Shown here piece after piece: positions 1-11,419 of a stretch of 64,000 nt of DNA. Origin of the DNA: Astropecten irregularis (lineage: Eukaryota > Echinodermata > Asteroidea > Paxillosida > Astropectinidae). The notes beneath the pieces are model-generated. The model had not been told where the DNA came from, made no database searches, and saw only the letters and a program-made list of their open reading frames with translations. Each line of letters begins with the position of its first letter. Position 1 is the stretch's first letter. Position numbers and translations under genes: made by a program. The stretch covers positions 5,704,001-5,768,000 of the forward strand of contig OZ020255.1 of NCBI GenBank assembly GCA_963971285.1. Direction: 5' to 3'.

Positions 1-202
1 GGCACAAAAATGTCTTGCCCAATAAAACAAACCACTGTTACAAATTTCATTTGATGTTCATGGTCAGTGAACAACAGCTAAAGAACAATCACAAGTGATG
101 CACAACACATGGAAATTTGGTTGTTAACCCTGTTTCTATTGAGACTGAAATGTCATGCTTAGCGAATATTTTTGTGCTTAGCAGTGCTGTGAAATTGGCC
201 CC
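1..202. mobile_element. MITE family M1 (GGGGCCAATTTCATA ends), cut by window edge
   Basis: It ends in TGTGAAATTGGCCCC, the same end as the copies at 544-766, 51364-51800, 52521-52762 and 56624-56855. The inner text (AACAGCTAAAGAACAATC, ACCCTGTTTCTATTGAGAC) is shared, inverted, with the 56624 copy. The other end lies before base 1. Confidence 0.7.
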
Positions 203-543
203 TTGTGAGAACGTACTTTGAATATTTTCTGCAAATTTCGTGTATAAATTCGCACAAATTTCAAGTGTCTATAAATTTGCACCAGGAACATCACTATTCA
301 TGAAATGCGTTTTTATGAATGGTTGAGTTGTATGAAGCCATTTTCTAAGCTATATGTACAAATACAAAGGCTTGTTTGTCTGAATACCCAGGTACTTAAG
401 GCAAATGGTTAATATGAATGTGACATCACGAGCAGGGAGCCCTATTGGATGTACATTGTCTAGATCTGGATTCAATACTAAACGTCACCTTTGCTAGTTT
501 CAATTTGAACAATTCGTACATGCACATGCACATGACATTAACA

Positions 544-766
544 GGGGCCAATTTCATAGAGCTGCTTAAGCACAAAATTTGCTTAAGCATGAAAAGTCTT
601 TCTTGAGCAAACAGGATTACCAACCAAATTTTCATGTGATGTTTACTGCTTTTGACTTGTATTCGACCATTGTTTGCTGAGCATAACATTCACAAGGAGT
701 TTTGGCTGACATACTGATTTTATGTACTAAGGTTTTTGGTGCTTAAGCAACTATGAAATTGGCCCC
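544..766. mobile_element. MITE family M1, full copy
   Basis: Terminal inverted repeats are GGGGCCAATTTCATAG and CTATGAAATTGGCCCC, and the length is about 223 bp. A subterminal GCTTAAGCA occurs at both ends. This copy shows the uninterrupted TTAA site that is occupied by another element in the 51364 copy. No coding capacity. Confidence 0.75.
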
Positions 767-999
767 TGGACATTTTTCATCAATTTTTTGGTATTGTTTG
801 GGTCGGTTAACTTTTTAATGAGTTGCATAATTAGTAAGATCTGTCTTCGCAGTTAATTGGGTTGCTTTTATTTGTACAGTCCAAAAGGTTTGTGTATTTC
901 CGTCATTGGTATCATGTAGTTTCTAAATGTTTTAAACTAACCTGTGAAAAACCTTCAAAATCAGTGCTTACGTTTCCAAGAAAACAAGGAGTAAAAGGT

Positions 1000-1204
1000 T
1001 CAGGTGGGATTTGAACCCACGACCTCCTGCTTACTAGTGCAGATTTTATACCGCTACACCACCAAGCTAGCAGGGGTCAGCAGGGCGGTATTAAGTCCAA
1101 CACAATATCGCACTGATTACCGCAATTATTCATTTTTATTAATGCTTTTTTGGTCAGGGAGATAGAATAATGCAAATTACGCTTGCCCTTCCCCGATGGA
1201 TATG
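1000..1204 (-). mobile_element. tRNA-derived SINE family S1, copy 1
   Basis: Read on the minus strand, the head is tRNA-like: a D-arm region (GGTGGTGTAGCGGTAT, matching an A box loosely) and a strong T-arm/B box (GTGGGTTCAAATCCCAC). The body TGCAAATTACGCTTGCCCTT lies on the other side, as in the copies at 15391 and 31231. The anticodon loop is 8 nt and the acceptor stem does not close, so this is a SINE head rather than a working tRNA gene. Confidence 0.6.
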
Positions 1205-1490
1205 CATTCAAAAAGCACTTAGTATGTAGAGCTAATTAATATAACTTGTAGAAGTTAATATAGCTTGAAGAACTTGCATCTCCCTTACTAAAAATCGTTA
1301 TTAGCAAGGAGTAAACGATTTTTATTTTGTAATTCAAATTTGTGACCATGCAAAGTTTTGTTTAATACTGTACATTACAATTACCAAAATGTAAATCAGT
1401 TGATGTGATTTTGGACTTTTTTTTCAAACGATGATAGCATTTAAGAGGAAACTATTTCACAAGAGAATTGGTACATGTACTTAAAGGTAG

Positions 1491-1843
1491 TATATCATAC
1501 TTTGGTAAGAAACCAAAACAGAAATGTTCACAGATTTACATATAAATTACAGGGTATGAAGATGGTGATGGTAGAAACATACCGTTACAATGTTTCCCCC
1601 TGAAATGGTGTATTTATCCAGAAATTAGTAAAATCTTTTTGATCTTTTAAAAGATCAACAATCAAAGAGAACAGACTTAAGAAATACTGTAGCTGTTCTT
1701 CACAGTTTTCTCAAAAAGTTGGCACCGTATGGAATTGCAATTTTCACAGATGACTGTTACTGTATCTTCCTTGATATTTTTGCCCCTGAATCTGTATTTC
1801 TTTGACAAAAACCAAAGTACAGTGTGTATGATATTGCCTTTAA
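1491..1843. mobile_element. MITE family R1 (TTAA-flanked), copy 1
   Basis: This is the commonest element of the window. Ends are AAAGGTAGTATCATACTTTGG and its inverse, flanked by TTAA on both sides. The inner landmarks are CCAAAACAGAAATGTTCACA, GATCTTTTAAAAGATC (palindrome), and a second inverted pair around CACAGATGACTGTTACTG. Length is about 350 bp, with no coding capacity. Confidence 0.75.
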
Positions 1844-2206
1844 TACATTACAACTACTAAAATTTAAATCAGTCGATGTGATTTTGGACGTTTTTCAAAT
1901 GATGATAGCATTTCAGAGGAATCTATTTCACAGTAGAATCGGTACTTAACATCAGCTTTATAACCAGTAAGCTTAATACAGGCAGAAAACTAATGATAAT
2001 CAATCACTACCAGTTCTGCATGTGCCATAATTTCAATCATGCATGACATTGCAACAGCTGTAAGCAGCTTTGTTATTTAAATGTCAGGACAGCAGATGCA
2101 TACCTTCTGGCAGTCTGGTGCGATGTATTGCCAATATATTAACACAGTTTTGAGGGTCAATATTAGGGTCCAGTGCAAATGCAACAATTGGCAGCCATGT
2201 CACTAT

Positions 2207-2676
2207 CATAGAGATATATTAAAATTACTAGAGCGCTAGCTCCGTGTAGAAAGTGATGCCTGCTGGGTGCATCCATGTTTGTGCACAAACCTATGGAAAG
2301 CCCACAATTTTGTACGTTTTTTGTACGTTCATTTGCATACTGCGTTGTGTTCTGGACGGGTGCGTCATCAAAGCCAAATACGCCCCAAATCCTACGCACC
2401 CTCGGTAAATTCGCGTTTCATTTAGGGCCGTGCGCGCACACGCTCTGCACTTCAGTCACGCAATGATTGCATGCGTCATAAAGACGGGCTAGGTACCCTT
2501 CGCGCAAACTTGAGCGTTGCATATAGAGTACACTCTTCGAAAGGCACTCCAGTCAAAGTTTTTTTGTTCCACAGACACGCACTAAAATTCAAAATGACTG
2601 CACCCAGACGGCTTCAAAGCGTCTACGCACGGAGAATGCAGAGCTAGCGCTCTAGTAATTTTAATATAGCTCTATG
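2207..2676. mobile_element. MITE family N1 with 8-bp target duplication
   Basis: Inverted ends CATAGAG(A/C)TATATTAAAA carry on through TTACTAGAGCGCTAGCTC. They are flanked by the perfect 8-bp direct repeat GTCACTAT (2199-2206 and 2677-2684), which fits hAT-type insertion. Related copies are 46883-47254, a partial at about 13700-13881 and a lone end at 9110-9147. Confidence 0.75.
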
Positions 2677-2832
2677 GTCACTATACAATTTATATAAAAC
2701 CTTGATGGCCTTGTGTATTTATCACAACCAGACCTTTTATCATTGATTAGTATTGAGTCAATTTTCATGGCTCTGCTTGTGCAACAGTGGGCCTGTTTGG
2801 TTTGGCACACAATCAGTGATATTGCAGATCCA

Positions 2833-2980
2833 TGGGCCGATTTCATAAAACTTACGACGCATCGCAGAGTTAAGACGCATCCTTAATGTACGGACTCATC
2901 GCATCTGTGCGAAGCGTCACAGCTACGACGCGTCACAAATCGAGTTGCGACGCATCACGGAGCTTTATGAAATCGGCCCC
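2833..2980. mobile_element. Short MITE, GGGCCGATTTCATAAA ends
   Basis: A 148-bp near-perfect foldback: GGGCCGATTTCATAAA at one end, TTTATGAAATCGGCCC at the other, with the interior built from repeated ACGACGC/GCGTC words. Its ends resemble those of family M1 but the interior does not. Confidence 0.7.
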
Positions 2981-2983
2981 ATG

Positions 2984-3046
2984 TCCCATGAAATGGGATC
3001 CGGATCAAAAAGATCACTGATCTCGTTCGTAAAACAAACAGGCCCC
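2984..3046. mobile_element. Partial MITE of the GGCCTGTTTGTTT family
   Basis: It carries TGGGATCCGGATCA and the end AAAACAAACAGGCCCC, shared with the full copies at 11529-11640, 49596-49716 and 63169-63280. The opposite end is missing. Confidence 0.6.
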
Positions 3047-3156
3047 AAATCAAAGCAAGAGACTTGTTACTATCCTCGCTACAAGTGCTGAAGCCCCCTA
3101 GAGTGGGAAGCTTTTTTCTCTTGGAAAGAAGAGGCTCCATAAAAGTGACTCCTTGA

Positions 3157-3390
3157 CCCTTTTCCAAACCTCGGCTCCGGCTCAGGCTCAGGTTCAATTT
3201 CGTGAATCAATTTTAAACTAACGTGTATCAAAATAGAGGCATCTGGCTACGGTTTGGAAGTAGATACTCTATTTTGATCAAGAAAACAGAGCTTCAGCTT
3301 CAATGAAAAGCCACAATCTATACTTTCAGGATATGGATGACAGCGCCGGAGCCGGAGCCTGAGCCGGAGCCGAGGTTTGGAAAAGGGCCC
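3157..3390. mobile_element. MITE family G1 (CCTTTTCCAAACCTCGGCTCC ends), copy 1
   Basis: A foldback of about 234 bp: CCTTTTCCAAACCTCGGCTC against GAGCCGAGGTTTGGAAAAGG. The GC-rich arms are made of CGGCTC/CAGGCTC repeats. The interior (CAAAATAGAGGC, AACAGAGCTTCAGCTTCAATG) is conserved in the copies at 7471, 31570, 42111 and 47995. Confidence 0.75.
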
Positions 3391-3530
3391 TTGACTCACA
3401 TGTTGTATCTTCCTGACAGAAGAACAGATTTCTTTGCACACAATTTGAACAGGACTGGTGGCTGCTACCAAGTACATCCAATACATGCATGTACATGTAC
3501 TGGTTATGACACAATCTTACATCAGGGCTC

Positions 3531-3930
3531 GAAATATCCACTAGACCTTGGACCGAGTCTAGTGATTTCAGTTTCAGTCTAGTATTAAAAGTGTATACTG
3601 CACTAGTCCAGCTGTCTAGTGATTTTATTTCCTTGCACAATTGAAATGGTGCCTAAACTGATGATTTTTGACACAATATTGCATACAGTTACGGTTTTCC
3701 TATGAACATGAATGCCACAGGTCTAGTGAGATGCTTCTATGGGAGACTTTTGAAGAGTCGGTCTTGAGTCAACAGCGCACGCGCACATATGCGCAATACA
3801 AAGCGCGCATGCTCACAATTGCGCAAGCATGGTTTGCGCGTGTGCTGTTGACTCAAGACCGACTCTCCAAAAGTCTCCCATTACTAGACCTGTTGTCCAG
3901 TGCCCTTTTTCACGAAATTCAAGCCCTGTT
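3531..3930. mobile_element. MITE (ATCAGGGCTCGAAAT ends) with another MITE inside
   Basis: The outer ends are ATCAGGGCTCGAAAT and CACGAAATTCAAGCCCTG. Within it, 3740-3880 is a second foldback, TGGGAGACTTTTGAAGAGTC against GACTCTCCAAAAGTCTCCCA, with arms of GCGCACGCGC type. The inner element belongs to the family also seen at 20206-20344 and 38006-38140. Confidence 0.65.
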
Positions 3931-4135
3931 ACATGGTTCAATGGGTAAATTTGCGGAAAAAACACAACATGGTTTCTATGTCATTTGTACAATCACTGAA
4001 AAAGTTAACCTTTCAGTAAGACATGAGTTACTTACTGTACCAATAGTTAATACGTGATACACATCAATTTATATACAGTATCTACATGTATAGTGAATAC
4101 TATGCAAACATCGCCAAAGAATATGCCATATTACA

Positions 4136-4275
4136 GCGATAGCGCTCCTCACTTGCGCTAAAAATAGCACACTCATGGACCTCAGACAAACATTGCAAAT
4201 GTGTGTGGGTATGCTTGTGTGCATGCATGAGGTTTGTCTGATATCCAAGGATTTTGTACATGTGTGCGCTCAATC
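4136..4275. mobile_element. Partial MITE, AGCGCTCCTCAC family
   Basis: It shares ATAGCGCTCCTCACTTGCGC, AAAATAGCACAC and the GTTTGTCTGA block with the full copy at 55223-55406, but in rearranged order. The following 4320-4450 resembles a fragment of the R1-related family (ACCCCGAGATCAAAACTGTT). Confidence 0.5.
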
Positions 4276-5280
4276 GGACATCTGAGTAATGAGAAAATAG
4301 CAAAAACACAACTAAATTTTCTTATAAAACATAAAGAATGGTTTTGATCTTACCCCGAGATCAAAACTGTTCTCGGTCTTTGACTAATTTCTGGTTAAAT
4401 ACACCATTTCAGGCGGAAATATTCTAACGGTATATCCTGTACTGTAGCTTTAAGTACATGTAGCAGTAGACACACCATTGTACATGATTAATGAGGAAAC
4501 GTATTCAATTATTCAGTAAATGTGCATGGTGCATAATATTATCAAGCTAAGCCTTGCATATCATTAAAATTATCAATTAAGATTCCCTCTATATACATGT
4601 AACGGCGATCCATGCATACAGTTATACAGGAATATTGCACCGATTTCTTCACGGTTGAATGAAAATTAATGACTTACAACACACTATACAGCGTGTCCCC
4701 CCAAAAATGCAACACTGTGTCGGGAACCATTATGTTAAAATTAAACCGTTTATCACTTCAAGATTCAGCTTGATGTATATGATACATGTATATGATATGA
4801 TGTATATGATACAACCATGTCTTGGCTATCACCATGTAGTATTTAAGCAAAATCGGGCTGAAATTGGCGAAAATATGACCAATTGAAAGAGTACTCTTTA
4901 AAAGCAAATTTGCAGTATTCCAGAATAAGTGGCCAATACACACATAATTTTCACACACAATACACACACAATTTTCATCTTTCTTTGAGAAAGATGAAAA
5001 AATTTGGTTTTGAGGTTGGGTGATTCAGTCTTAGTTTTTTCTCTCAATTTCAGTCCAAATTTGCTCAAATTCTACATGGTGATAGCCAAGACATGGACAT
5101 ACACTGTATCGCATATCTGAATCTTCAAGTGATAAACAGTTTAATTTTAGCACTAACCGTGCAGAGAATGCTACGTCAGTTGAGCAAAGGGATAAAACCT
5201 TTGATCAAAATCAAGTGTTTCAATGTCACAGTCATTTTTCTAGTTCCAGGGCACTATTTCATGAAGCACTAAGACTGATC

Positions 5281-5641
5281 TTAAAGGTTGTATCATACTT
5301 TGGTAAGAAACCAAAACAGAAATGTTCACAGATTTATGACTTACAGGGTATAAAGATGGTGGTGGTAGAAACATACCGTTAAAATTTGTTTGCCTGAAAT
5401 TGTGTATTTATCCAGAAATTGGTAGAACGACGACCGAAAATATTTTTGATCTTTTAAAAGATCAAAAAGAAAAGAGAAAATACTTTAAAAATACTGTGGC
5501 TGTTTTTCACTGTTTTCTCAATAAGTGGGCACTGTATTGAACTGAAATTTTCACAGATGACTGTTACTGTATCTGTCTTGTTATTTGTGCCCATGAATCT
5601 GTATTTCTTTGATAAAACCCAAAGTATGATATAACCTTTAA
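5281..5641. mobile_element. MITE family R1, copy 2
   Basis: TTAAAGGTTGTATCATACTTTGG at one end (first 20 bases matching the family) and TATGATATAACCTTTAA at the other, same orientation as copy 1. It keeps the central GATCTTTTAAAAGATC palindrome. Confidence 0.75.
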
Positions 5642-5974
5642 GTGTCACTTAAGTGTGAATTACTTGTAAACCACTCTTGTGACGTAATTCTATTCAGAAA
5701 AGTGTTGATTACTTCTACAAATTTACAGTTAACTGCTAATTCTTTGTACATTCATTTTGGACATTCTTTGAGTCGAATAGGCTCGGACACTTCAAATCCT
5801 CTCCCATTGAAATAAAAGAATACCCACATTTTTTGTGGTTTCTCCTGAACATAATCCTAATTGCTAAACAAAGTATGATGTCATAATACAAATCACTATG
5901 ATGAATGATGATACTGAAAACTCATACTGAAATGCAGCCCAGGGCTTTGATTTTTGAGGGAAACTATGGGGTAA

Positions 5975-6320
5975 TTAAAGGTAGTATCATACTTTGTCAA
6001 AGAAATACAGATTCATGGGCAAAATTATCAAGGACGACACAGCAACAGTAATCTGTGAAAATTGCAGTCCCATACGGTGCCCACTTTTTGAGCAAACTGT
6101 GAAAAACAGTCTCAGTATTTCTTAAGTCTTTTTTCTTTTAATTTTGATCCTTTCAGTCGTTGTTTTACTTATTTCTGTATAAATACACCATTTCAGGCGA
6201 AAAATGTTAACGGTATGTTTCTAAAACCACCACCTTCATACCCTGTATTCCTGTAAGTTATTTGTAAATCTGTGAACATTTCTGTTTTGGTTTCTTCTTT
6301 TGGTATGATACTACCTTTAA
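5975..6320. mobile_element. MITE family R1, copy 3 (reverse orientation)
   Basis: TTAA-bounded, with the interior inverted relative to copy 2: AAAGAAATACAGATTCATGG comes first and CAGAAATGTTCACAG inverted comes last. The ends are AAAGGTAGTATCATACTTTG and GGTATGATACTACCTTT. Confidence 0.75.
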
Positions 6321-6587
6321 AACTGTTGGGTAGTTGGGGGAAAAAATGACGTGACACAACTGACGGGCTGTTTTCAAGTTTGCAACAAGCGGGTAAACAG
6401 TTTTTATTTTTACACTGAAATAATTGTCAAAAAGTTTTTTTTTGTTAACTAAAGAACATTTACTTAAGTCACAAATTTCATTTTGGAACAGTAGAAGCTA
6501 TTTAAGAATGGAAAAAGACATCGTGGACTAATCTGCCAAATCCTCAATGTACCCGGTACATTGGTACCCATGCCCCCTTAAAGGTAC

Positions 6588-6890
6588 TACCATACTTTGG
6601 TACATGTAGCAAACCAAAAACAGAAATCTTCACAGATTTACCTACAACTTACAGCGTATAAAGACGGTGATGGTAGAAACATACCGTTAAAATCTTTCTG
6701 CCTGAAATGCTGTATTTATCCAAAAAAAGAGTAAAACCAATGACCAAGAAAAGATATAAGAAATACTGTGGCCGTTTTTCACTGTTTTCTCAAAAGGTGG
6801 GCACCGTATGGGACTGAAATTTTCACAGATGACTGTTACTGCATCTTCCTTGATATTTTTGCCCATGAATCTGTTTTTCTTTGATAAAAA
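6588..6890. mobile_element. MITE family R1, copy 4, far end lost
   Basis: The left end TTAAAGGTACTACCATAC and the interior up to CCCATGAATCTG are intact. After TTTTCTTTGATAAAA it runs into A-rich sequence and no right end is visible. Confidence 0.65.
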
Positions 6891-7470
6891 AAACAAAAAA
6901 ACAACTAATTGTAATAAAATATATAGTTTTCAAAAATAATGAAATAAAAAATTATATAACCACTAAAATCTCCTGCTTCTACATGTTCAACTTAAATTTC
7001 GTTAATACTGTAGATTATTTCCACTAACAGGCAAGATATCGATTTATAGACTGATTATTTCTTGAAATAAATGTACTAATAGCCGATCATAGTCGGCCAA
7101 ACGGCGAAAAAAGTTACCAGATTTGGTGTTTGACATTTCTCTTTATAAAACAGTTATGCAATTTATATAAGAATATGTATATTGTGTATAATTATGGCGT
7201 GGGGTAAATTACATCATGACCTATGATCAAACCTGAGCAGAATTCGGTCCAATCCAGAATGTTAGGTACAATGTATGGTGGGACTAGCCTAGCTGGAATG
7301 GCAGACTTTGGAGCTACATGTAGGTCTTCAAGTTGATAGCGCAAGCGCATAACACCGCGCATAGCGTGCATGCTCCCGATTGCGCGCGCATGCTCAGAGC
7401 TAGCAAAAAAGATACTCCATTCTGCTGCCGCCAACATCTCAAATGTCTCCCATTGTTAGAATCAACCATA

Positions 7471-7712
7471 GGGCCTTTTCGAAACGGAGGCTCAGGCTCC
7501 GTTTCAGGCTCAGGCTCCATTTCGTGAATCCATTCCTAAACAACGGGTATCAAAATAGAGACTTTTGGCTGCGGTTCTGAAGTAGATTCTCTAGTTTGAA
7601 AAGGAAAACAGAGTTTCAGCTTCAATGAAAAACCACAACCTATATTTTCAGCATATGGATGTCAGAGCTGGAGCCTGAGCCTGAGCCTAAGCCTCCGTTT
7701 CGAAAACGCCCC
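7471..7712. mobile_element. MITE family G1, copy 2
   Basis: GGGCCTTTTCGAAACGGAGG against CCTCCGTTTCGAAAACGCCC, with CAGGCTC/GAGCCTG arms and the family interior CAAAATAGAGAC and AACAGAGTTTCAGCTTCAATG (21 nt in the genome, same words as copy 1). The two arms are near-perfect complements. Confidence 0.7.
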
Positions 7713-7729
7713 TAGATTACTAGAGAGCT

Positions 7730-7841
7730 AGTCTTGATTCCAAGACCTTCGTTGTTGCTTTCCTGCGGCGCATAGGGCGCCCCCGCGCGGCAGATATGGG
7801 AGAACTCTGTCAGACTTTTGGATCGTCACCAAGGTCTTGGA
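7730..7841. mobile_element. Short MITE, TCCAAGACCTTC family
   Basis: GTCTTGATTCCAAGACCTTC against CACCAAGGTCTTGG, with a GC-rich core (GGCGCCCCCGCGCGGCAGATA, of which the centre is a palindrome). A related, inverted copy lies at 62632-62754. Confidence 0.55.
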
Positions 7842-8309
7842 TATTTTGTAAAGCGATGTTTAACTTTTTCTTTACTTTTCATCGAATCTCCCTAAGAATT
7901 CCAAGGGAGCCAATCAGCGAGCGAGTTTCAGCTCGCATCATGAATTATTCATGTCAGACAAACATTGTTGACCATAGACGTATTTACGTACGTTTACGTA
8001 GTTGTGGCCTGCATATCGTGCAGTAGTATTTTGTAAACCTTTCAGGGAATGATTTTGAGGACTGTACTGTATGTACTACGCAATCGAGCTGGCCGTCTAG
8101 CTCGACGACGAATGGGTATGCGTTATTTGTGGACAGCAGTTAATTTCTTGCAAAAACTACATTTCACTTAGATCTAAATCCCAGGAAAAAGTACCATTAT
8201 TCGAGAGGTTTCAATGATCACAAATTTACAACACCAAAGGATAGAAACGGTATATTTTGTGCAACTTCTGCTGCCCACAAGTGAAACAAGTAAAAAACAT
8301 GTGATTTAA

Positions 8310-8590
8310 ACAATTTTGTATCGTTGAAATGATGTTGTATCATTGGATCGATTTCATTTTCTTGATTTAATTTCATATTTGCAAAATGATTTCGTATCGT
8401 TGAAATGATTTCGTACCGTTGAAATAATATTTTGTATCGTTGAAATGATTACGTCATATTCCTTATTTTTTTTAATGCTTTAATTTTCTCGATTTAATTT
8501 CGTATTCGCAAAATCATTTCGTATTGTTGAAATGATTCCGTATCATTGAAATGATTACGTCATGTAACGGTATCGTTGAAATGATTTCAT
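8310..8590. repeat. Degenerate AT-rich minisatellite (GTATCGTTGAAATGATT)
   Basis: About ten irregular copies of a 14-20 bp unit around CGTATCGTTGAAATGATT, interrupted by a duplicated longer block (TTTCTTGATTTAATTTCATA and its variant). Not coding. Confidence 0.65.
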
Positions 8591-8685
8591 TTCTCAATTA
8601 TTTTTTATAAACAACATTTTAAAAAATCGGTCTACTGAAGAAAATACGGCCAAAGTTTACAAACTATATACATGTTGTTGGTTGG

Positions 8686-8755
8686 CGTACGAGTTGGTAG
8701 GCGTACAAGTTGGTCGGCATACGAGTTGGTCGGCATACGAGTCGGCCGGCGTAGG
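8686..8755. repeat. Short minisatellite, GGCRTACGAGTTGGTC units
   Basis: Four to five units of about 15 bp (GGCGTACGAGTTGGT, GGCATACGAGTTGGTC and similar). The core TACGAGTTGG is the same as in the arrays at 18180-18420, 32790-32936 and 33373-33428. Confidence 0.65.
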
Positions 8756-9109
8756 AAATATGTAACGTATGCCGTATATCCAGTTGTAACTTGTACAAGC
8801 ACTTTTTATCCATGTTTTGCCTGTTTAACCTTCGAGGTAACAAACAAAAAATATATTCCAATGCAGTGTCGCTCCATTTTTAATTAAATCTCAATTATTT
8901 CTGCTCTTTCACATGAACCCCAAAACTCAAAACAAACTTTCATCTACCCCTCTCTTCGTTTTATTTCACATGTGTCATTTCCTTTTATTTGCATGTCTCT
9001 GGCTTTCTTGGGATAAGAGTTGCGGGGAAAAAAGAGACAATCACCGCGCGGACAAAGAAAGACTTGGCCCCAAGTCTAGGATGCGCCCAAAAGGCATCTC
9101 TTTGTACAC

Positions 9110-9147
9110 GGAGCTAGCGCTCTAGTAATTTTAATATAGCTCTATGG
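9110..9147. mobile_element. Lone end of MITE family N1
   Basis: Contains GGAGCTAGCGCTCTAGTAAT followed by the terminal TTAATATAGCTCTATGG, identical to the right end of the copy at 2207-2676. No matching left end is nearby. The flanks 8880-9110 and 9150-9740 show nothing I recognise. Confidence 0.6.
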
Positions 9148-9851
9148 AATCAACCTACTGTCATTGTGAGACTGGTTGGCAACAAGCCACGTGTTTCCAA
9201 GCAAACTGTGACAGACTTAAGTACAGAAACTGTAAAGAGCGATTCCACTGTAACGTAAGTTACCTCTTAAGTGACTTTGACCTATTCCTTGATCAATCAT
9301 TCTCGAAAGACTCCAATTTCAAAATATCTTATTGAAATCAGAAGGTATATCACTTAATGTATGGTTCCTTGAAATGCATGCAAATATGCCAAAAACGAGG
9401 TAACTTACGTCACAAAATGTCCAAAAACCGTGGAAATGCCATAAACACTAAACAACTCCCACTCGAAGCCGATGGATAATATAGGCATACATTATGTATA
9501 AGGCCCTCAACAATCATTTCCAGCCAGAATTTCCATTTCCATTACTAAATCCTGCAGGAAACCTTGTTGCCAACAAAAAACAAACAAATGAATAAAAATT
9601 TTGGCATTTGCTATTTTGAAAAAAAATTCAGGGACTTTTACCTGTTAACACAATACTGTAATTACAATTTGGCACTTCTCTAATTAAACATCTCTAATTT
9701 CAACAACACTGACTGACAGTTTACTGAGCTTATGATGGCACTGTGACTACACACCAAATGTTAACAAATATATATACAAGTGCAAGAAATGTAAAATTTA
9801 GAAAACAATTTCTTTGGACTGGTAATAACAATGACTTCAGGGGTATCAATA

Positions 9852-10344
9852 GGCACGTTCACACACACCAAAAAAGCGCGACTATTTGGAGCGCAATTTG
9901 GCAGCGCGACCCAATAAGCCATTTGTGAGATAAATCTGAATAGTATCTGGTACACAGGCTTCTTTCATTGCATGGAAACACGCCAGTTTAAATTTCCCAG
10001 ACTAAAGACTCTGTTGCTATATCACATGATTCGGGGCAAGCTTTTGCTTAGTTAATACATAACAGACGTCTTGCGCCAATGCACTGTTCATAATGGATAA
10101 GAATGGCACAAAGGAACCAGTCCACTCCAGAAATGGGTATCACTATGCAAAAGCTTGCCCGAATCACGTGATATAGCAACAGAGTATTTAGTCTGGGAAA
10201 TTCAAATTGGGGTGTTTATATGCAATGAAAGAAGTCTGCGTACCAGATACTATTCAGATTTGACTCGCAAATGGCTTATTCACACTACCGGTAGTAGTGC
10301 GTCTTTTTGCAAATAGTCGCAATTATTTGCTGTGTGAACGGTGC
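9852..10344. mobile_element. Large foldback element
   Basis: Outer ends GCACGTTCACACACACCAAA and TTTGCTGTGTGAACGGTGC enclose very long arms. AATAAGCCATTTGTGAGATA, AGTATCTGGTACACAGGCTT and TCTTTCATTGCATG recur inverted at 10195-10280, and ATATCACATGATTCGGGC recurs near 10165. Length about 490 bp, with no coding capacity. Confidence 0.7.
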
Positions 10345-10478
10345 ACCAAAAAGTACCCTTTTTTTATATCCCATCATGCGAGGCGGGCCCACGAGTTTAG
10401 CAAAGGATCCCTGCCAACTTCTCGCTTCACTGCGTACTCGCAGAATTACAGAGCTGACAATACTAGGTTCATGAGGGT

Positions 10479-10683
10479 ACCCGACTCACACTGTCCGCAC
10501 TGGACTTTTTGTCTCGGGTAAAATGTCTCGGGAATTCTTCCTAGGCAGAAGTTGGCCAGTAGAAATGCCGGCGAGGGTCGGGCAAAGTAACTGACAGGAA
10601 GACTTCCGCACTGGACTTAAAATGGGTAAAGTACCCAGCGTCTCGGTAACTTTGCCCCCAAAAAGTCCAGTGCGGACCGGGTT
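10479..10683. mobile_element. Foldback element, CTGTCCGCACTGGAC arms
   Basis: ACTGTCCGCACTGGACTTTTT against AAAAAGTCCAGTGCGGACCG; internal repeats of TCCGCACTGGACT and GTCTCGG(G/T)AA are also present. Immediately followed by another MITE at 10708. Confidence 0.6.
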
Positions 10684-10707
10684 TTAATAACCACAGGAAA
10701 AACTATA

Positions 10708-10940
10708 GGCCTTTTCCCACGAGAGCAGTCATCCCCGGGGCGAACTAACCCCGGCGCCACCCCCGGGAGAAAATTTCAACCCTGGTCCCGAGCAGGGTTG
10801 AACTAACCCCGGAGAAAAGGCAATCTCGGGGGTGGCTCAATGACGGAGGGGTGAACATTTCAAGTCGGAATCATGGCTTATTTTCACCCCTGTGTCACCC
10901 CGGGGCCACCCTTGAGATTGGTCAAGTGGGAAAAGGCTTA
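10708..10940. mobile_element. MITE with AGGCCTTTTCCCAC ends
   Basis: GGCCTTTTCCCACGAGAGCA against CAAGTGGGAAAAGGCTT, with GC-rich arms built from CCCCGGGG-type words (ACCCCGGCGCCACCCCCGGG). Flanking TATA on both sides may be part of the target site. Confidence 0.65.
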
Positions 10941-11194
10941 TAGCGTGGTAAGTTGTGATATGTATACATGTGGGTTAGGGTTTTTAATGGGGAAAATCAC
11001 TACCTTATCCACTACCGCACCCTTAGACATGCTAGAGGCAGGTTTGTCAGTCTGGGACATACATTTAACATGCACAGCCAGCCAGCAGAATGGTATATAA
11101 GTTCAACAAGTGATACAGTGTAGCTATGATGACGTTACTGTGTGAGATGTAGAACATTGTGATGTACATGTCCTTCCTTCAGATTGTCTTGGGA

Positions 11195-11419
11195 CTAACT
11201 TCCTTGAACCTCGCTGATTTTGTCGCTCTTGGCCGCTTCGACCTCCCCGACCTTCTCCTCAGGCCCCAGTTTGCTGAGGATGGCGCCCATGTTGGCCGGA
11301 CACGTGTAGTGACCGACGCCGAAAGGCCGCATGTGATAGATCATGTATTCCAACAGGTACATGTTGTTGGGGCTGATGTAATGGAATGAGATGGAGTAAT
11401 CTGAACAGCACTCAGGACC
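11195..11419 (-). CDS. Terminal exon of the C1GALT1 cluster (CCSD exon), possibly shared
   Basis: After the acceptor CTCCTTGCAG (AG at 11421-11420) the exon opens in phase 0 with GPECCSD, then SFHY, LEYMIYHMRP and a charged tail ending in TAG at 11197-11195 (74 residues). It matches the C-terminal part of animal C1GALT1, including the paired cysteines of GPxCCSD. It joins gene A's exon 2 in frame. It would join gene B (donor at 22989) and gene C (donor at 30244) equally well, since both end in phase 0. I searched the minus strand between 11420 and 30190 by eye for a second exon of this kind and found none. Confidence 0.85.
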   Translation of the reverse strand, partial: GPECCSDYSISFHYISPNNMYLLEYMIYHMRPFGVGHYTCPANMGAILSKLGPEEKVGEVEAAKSDKISEVQGS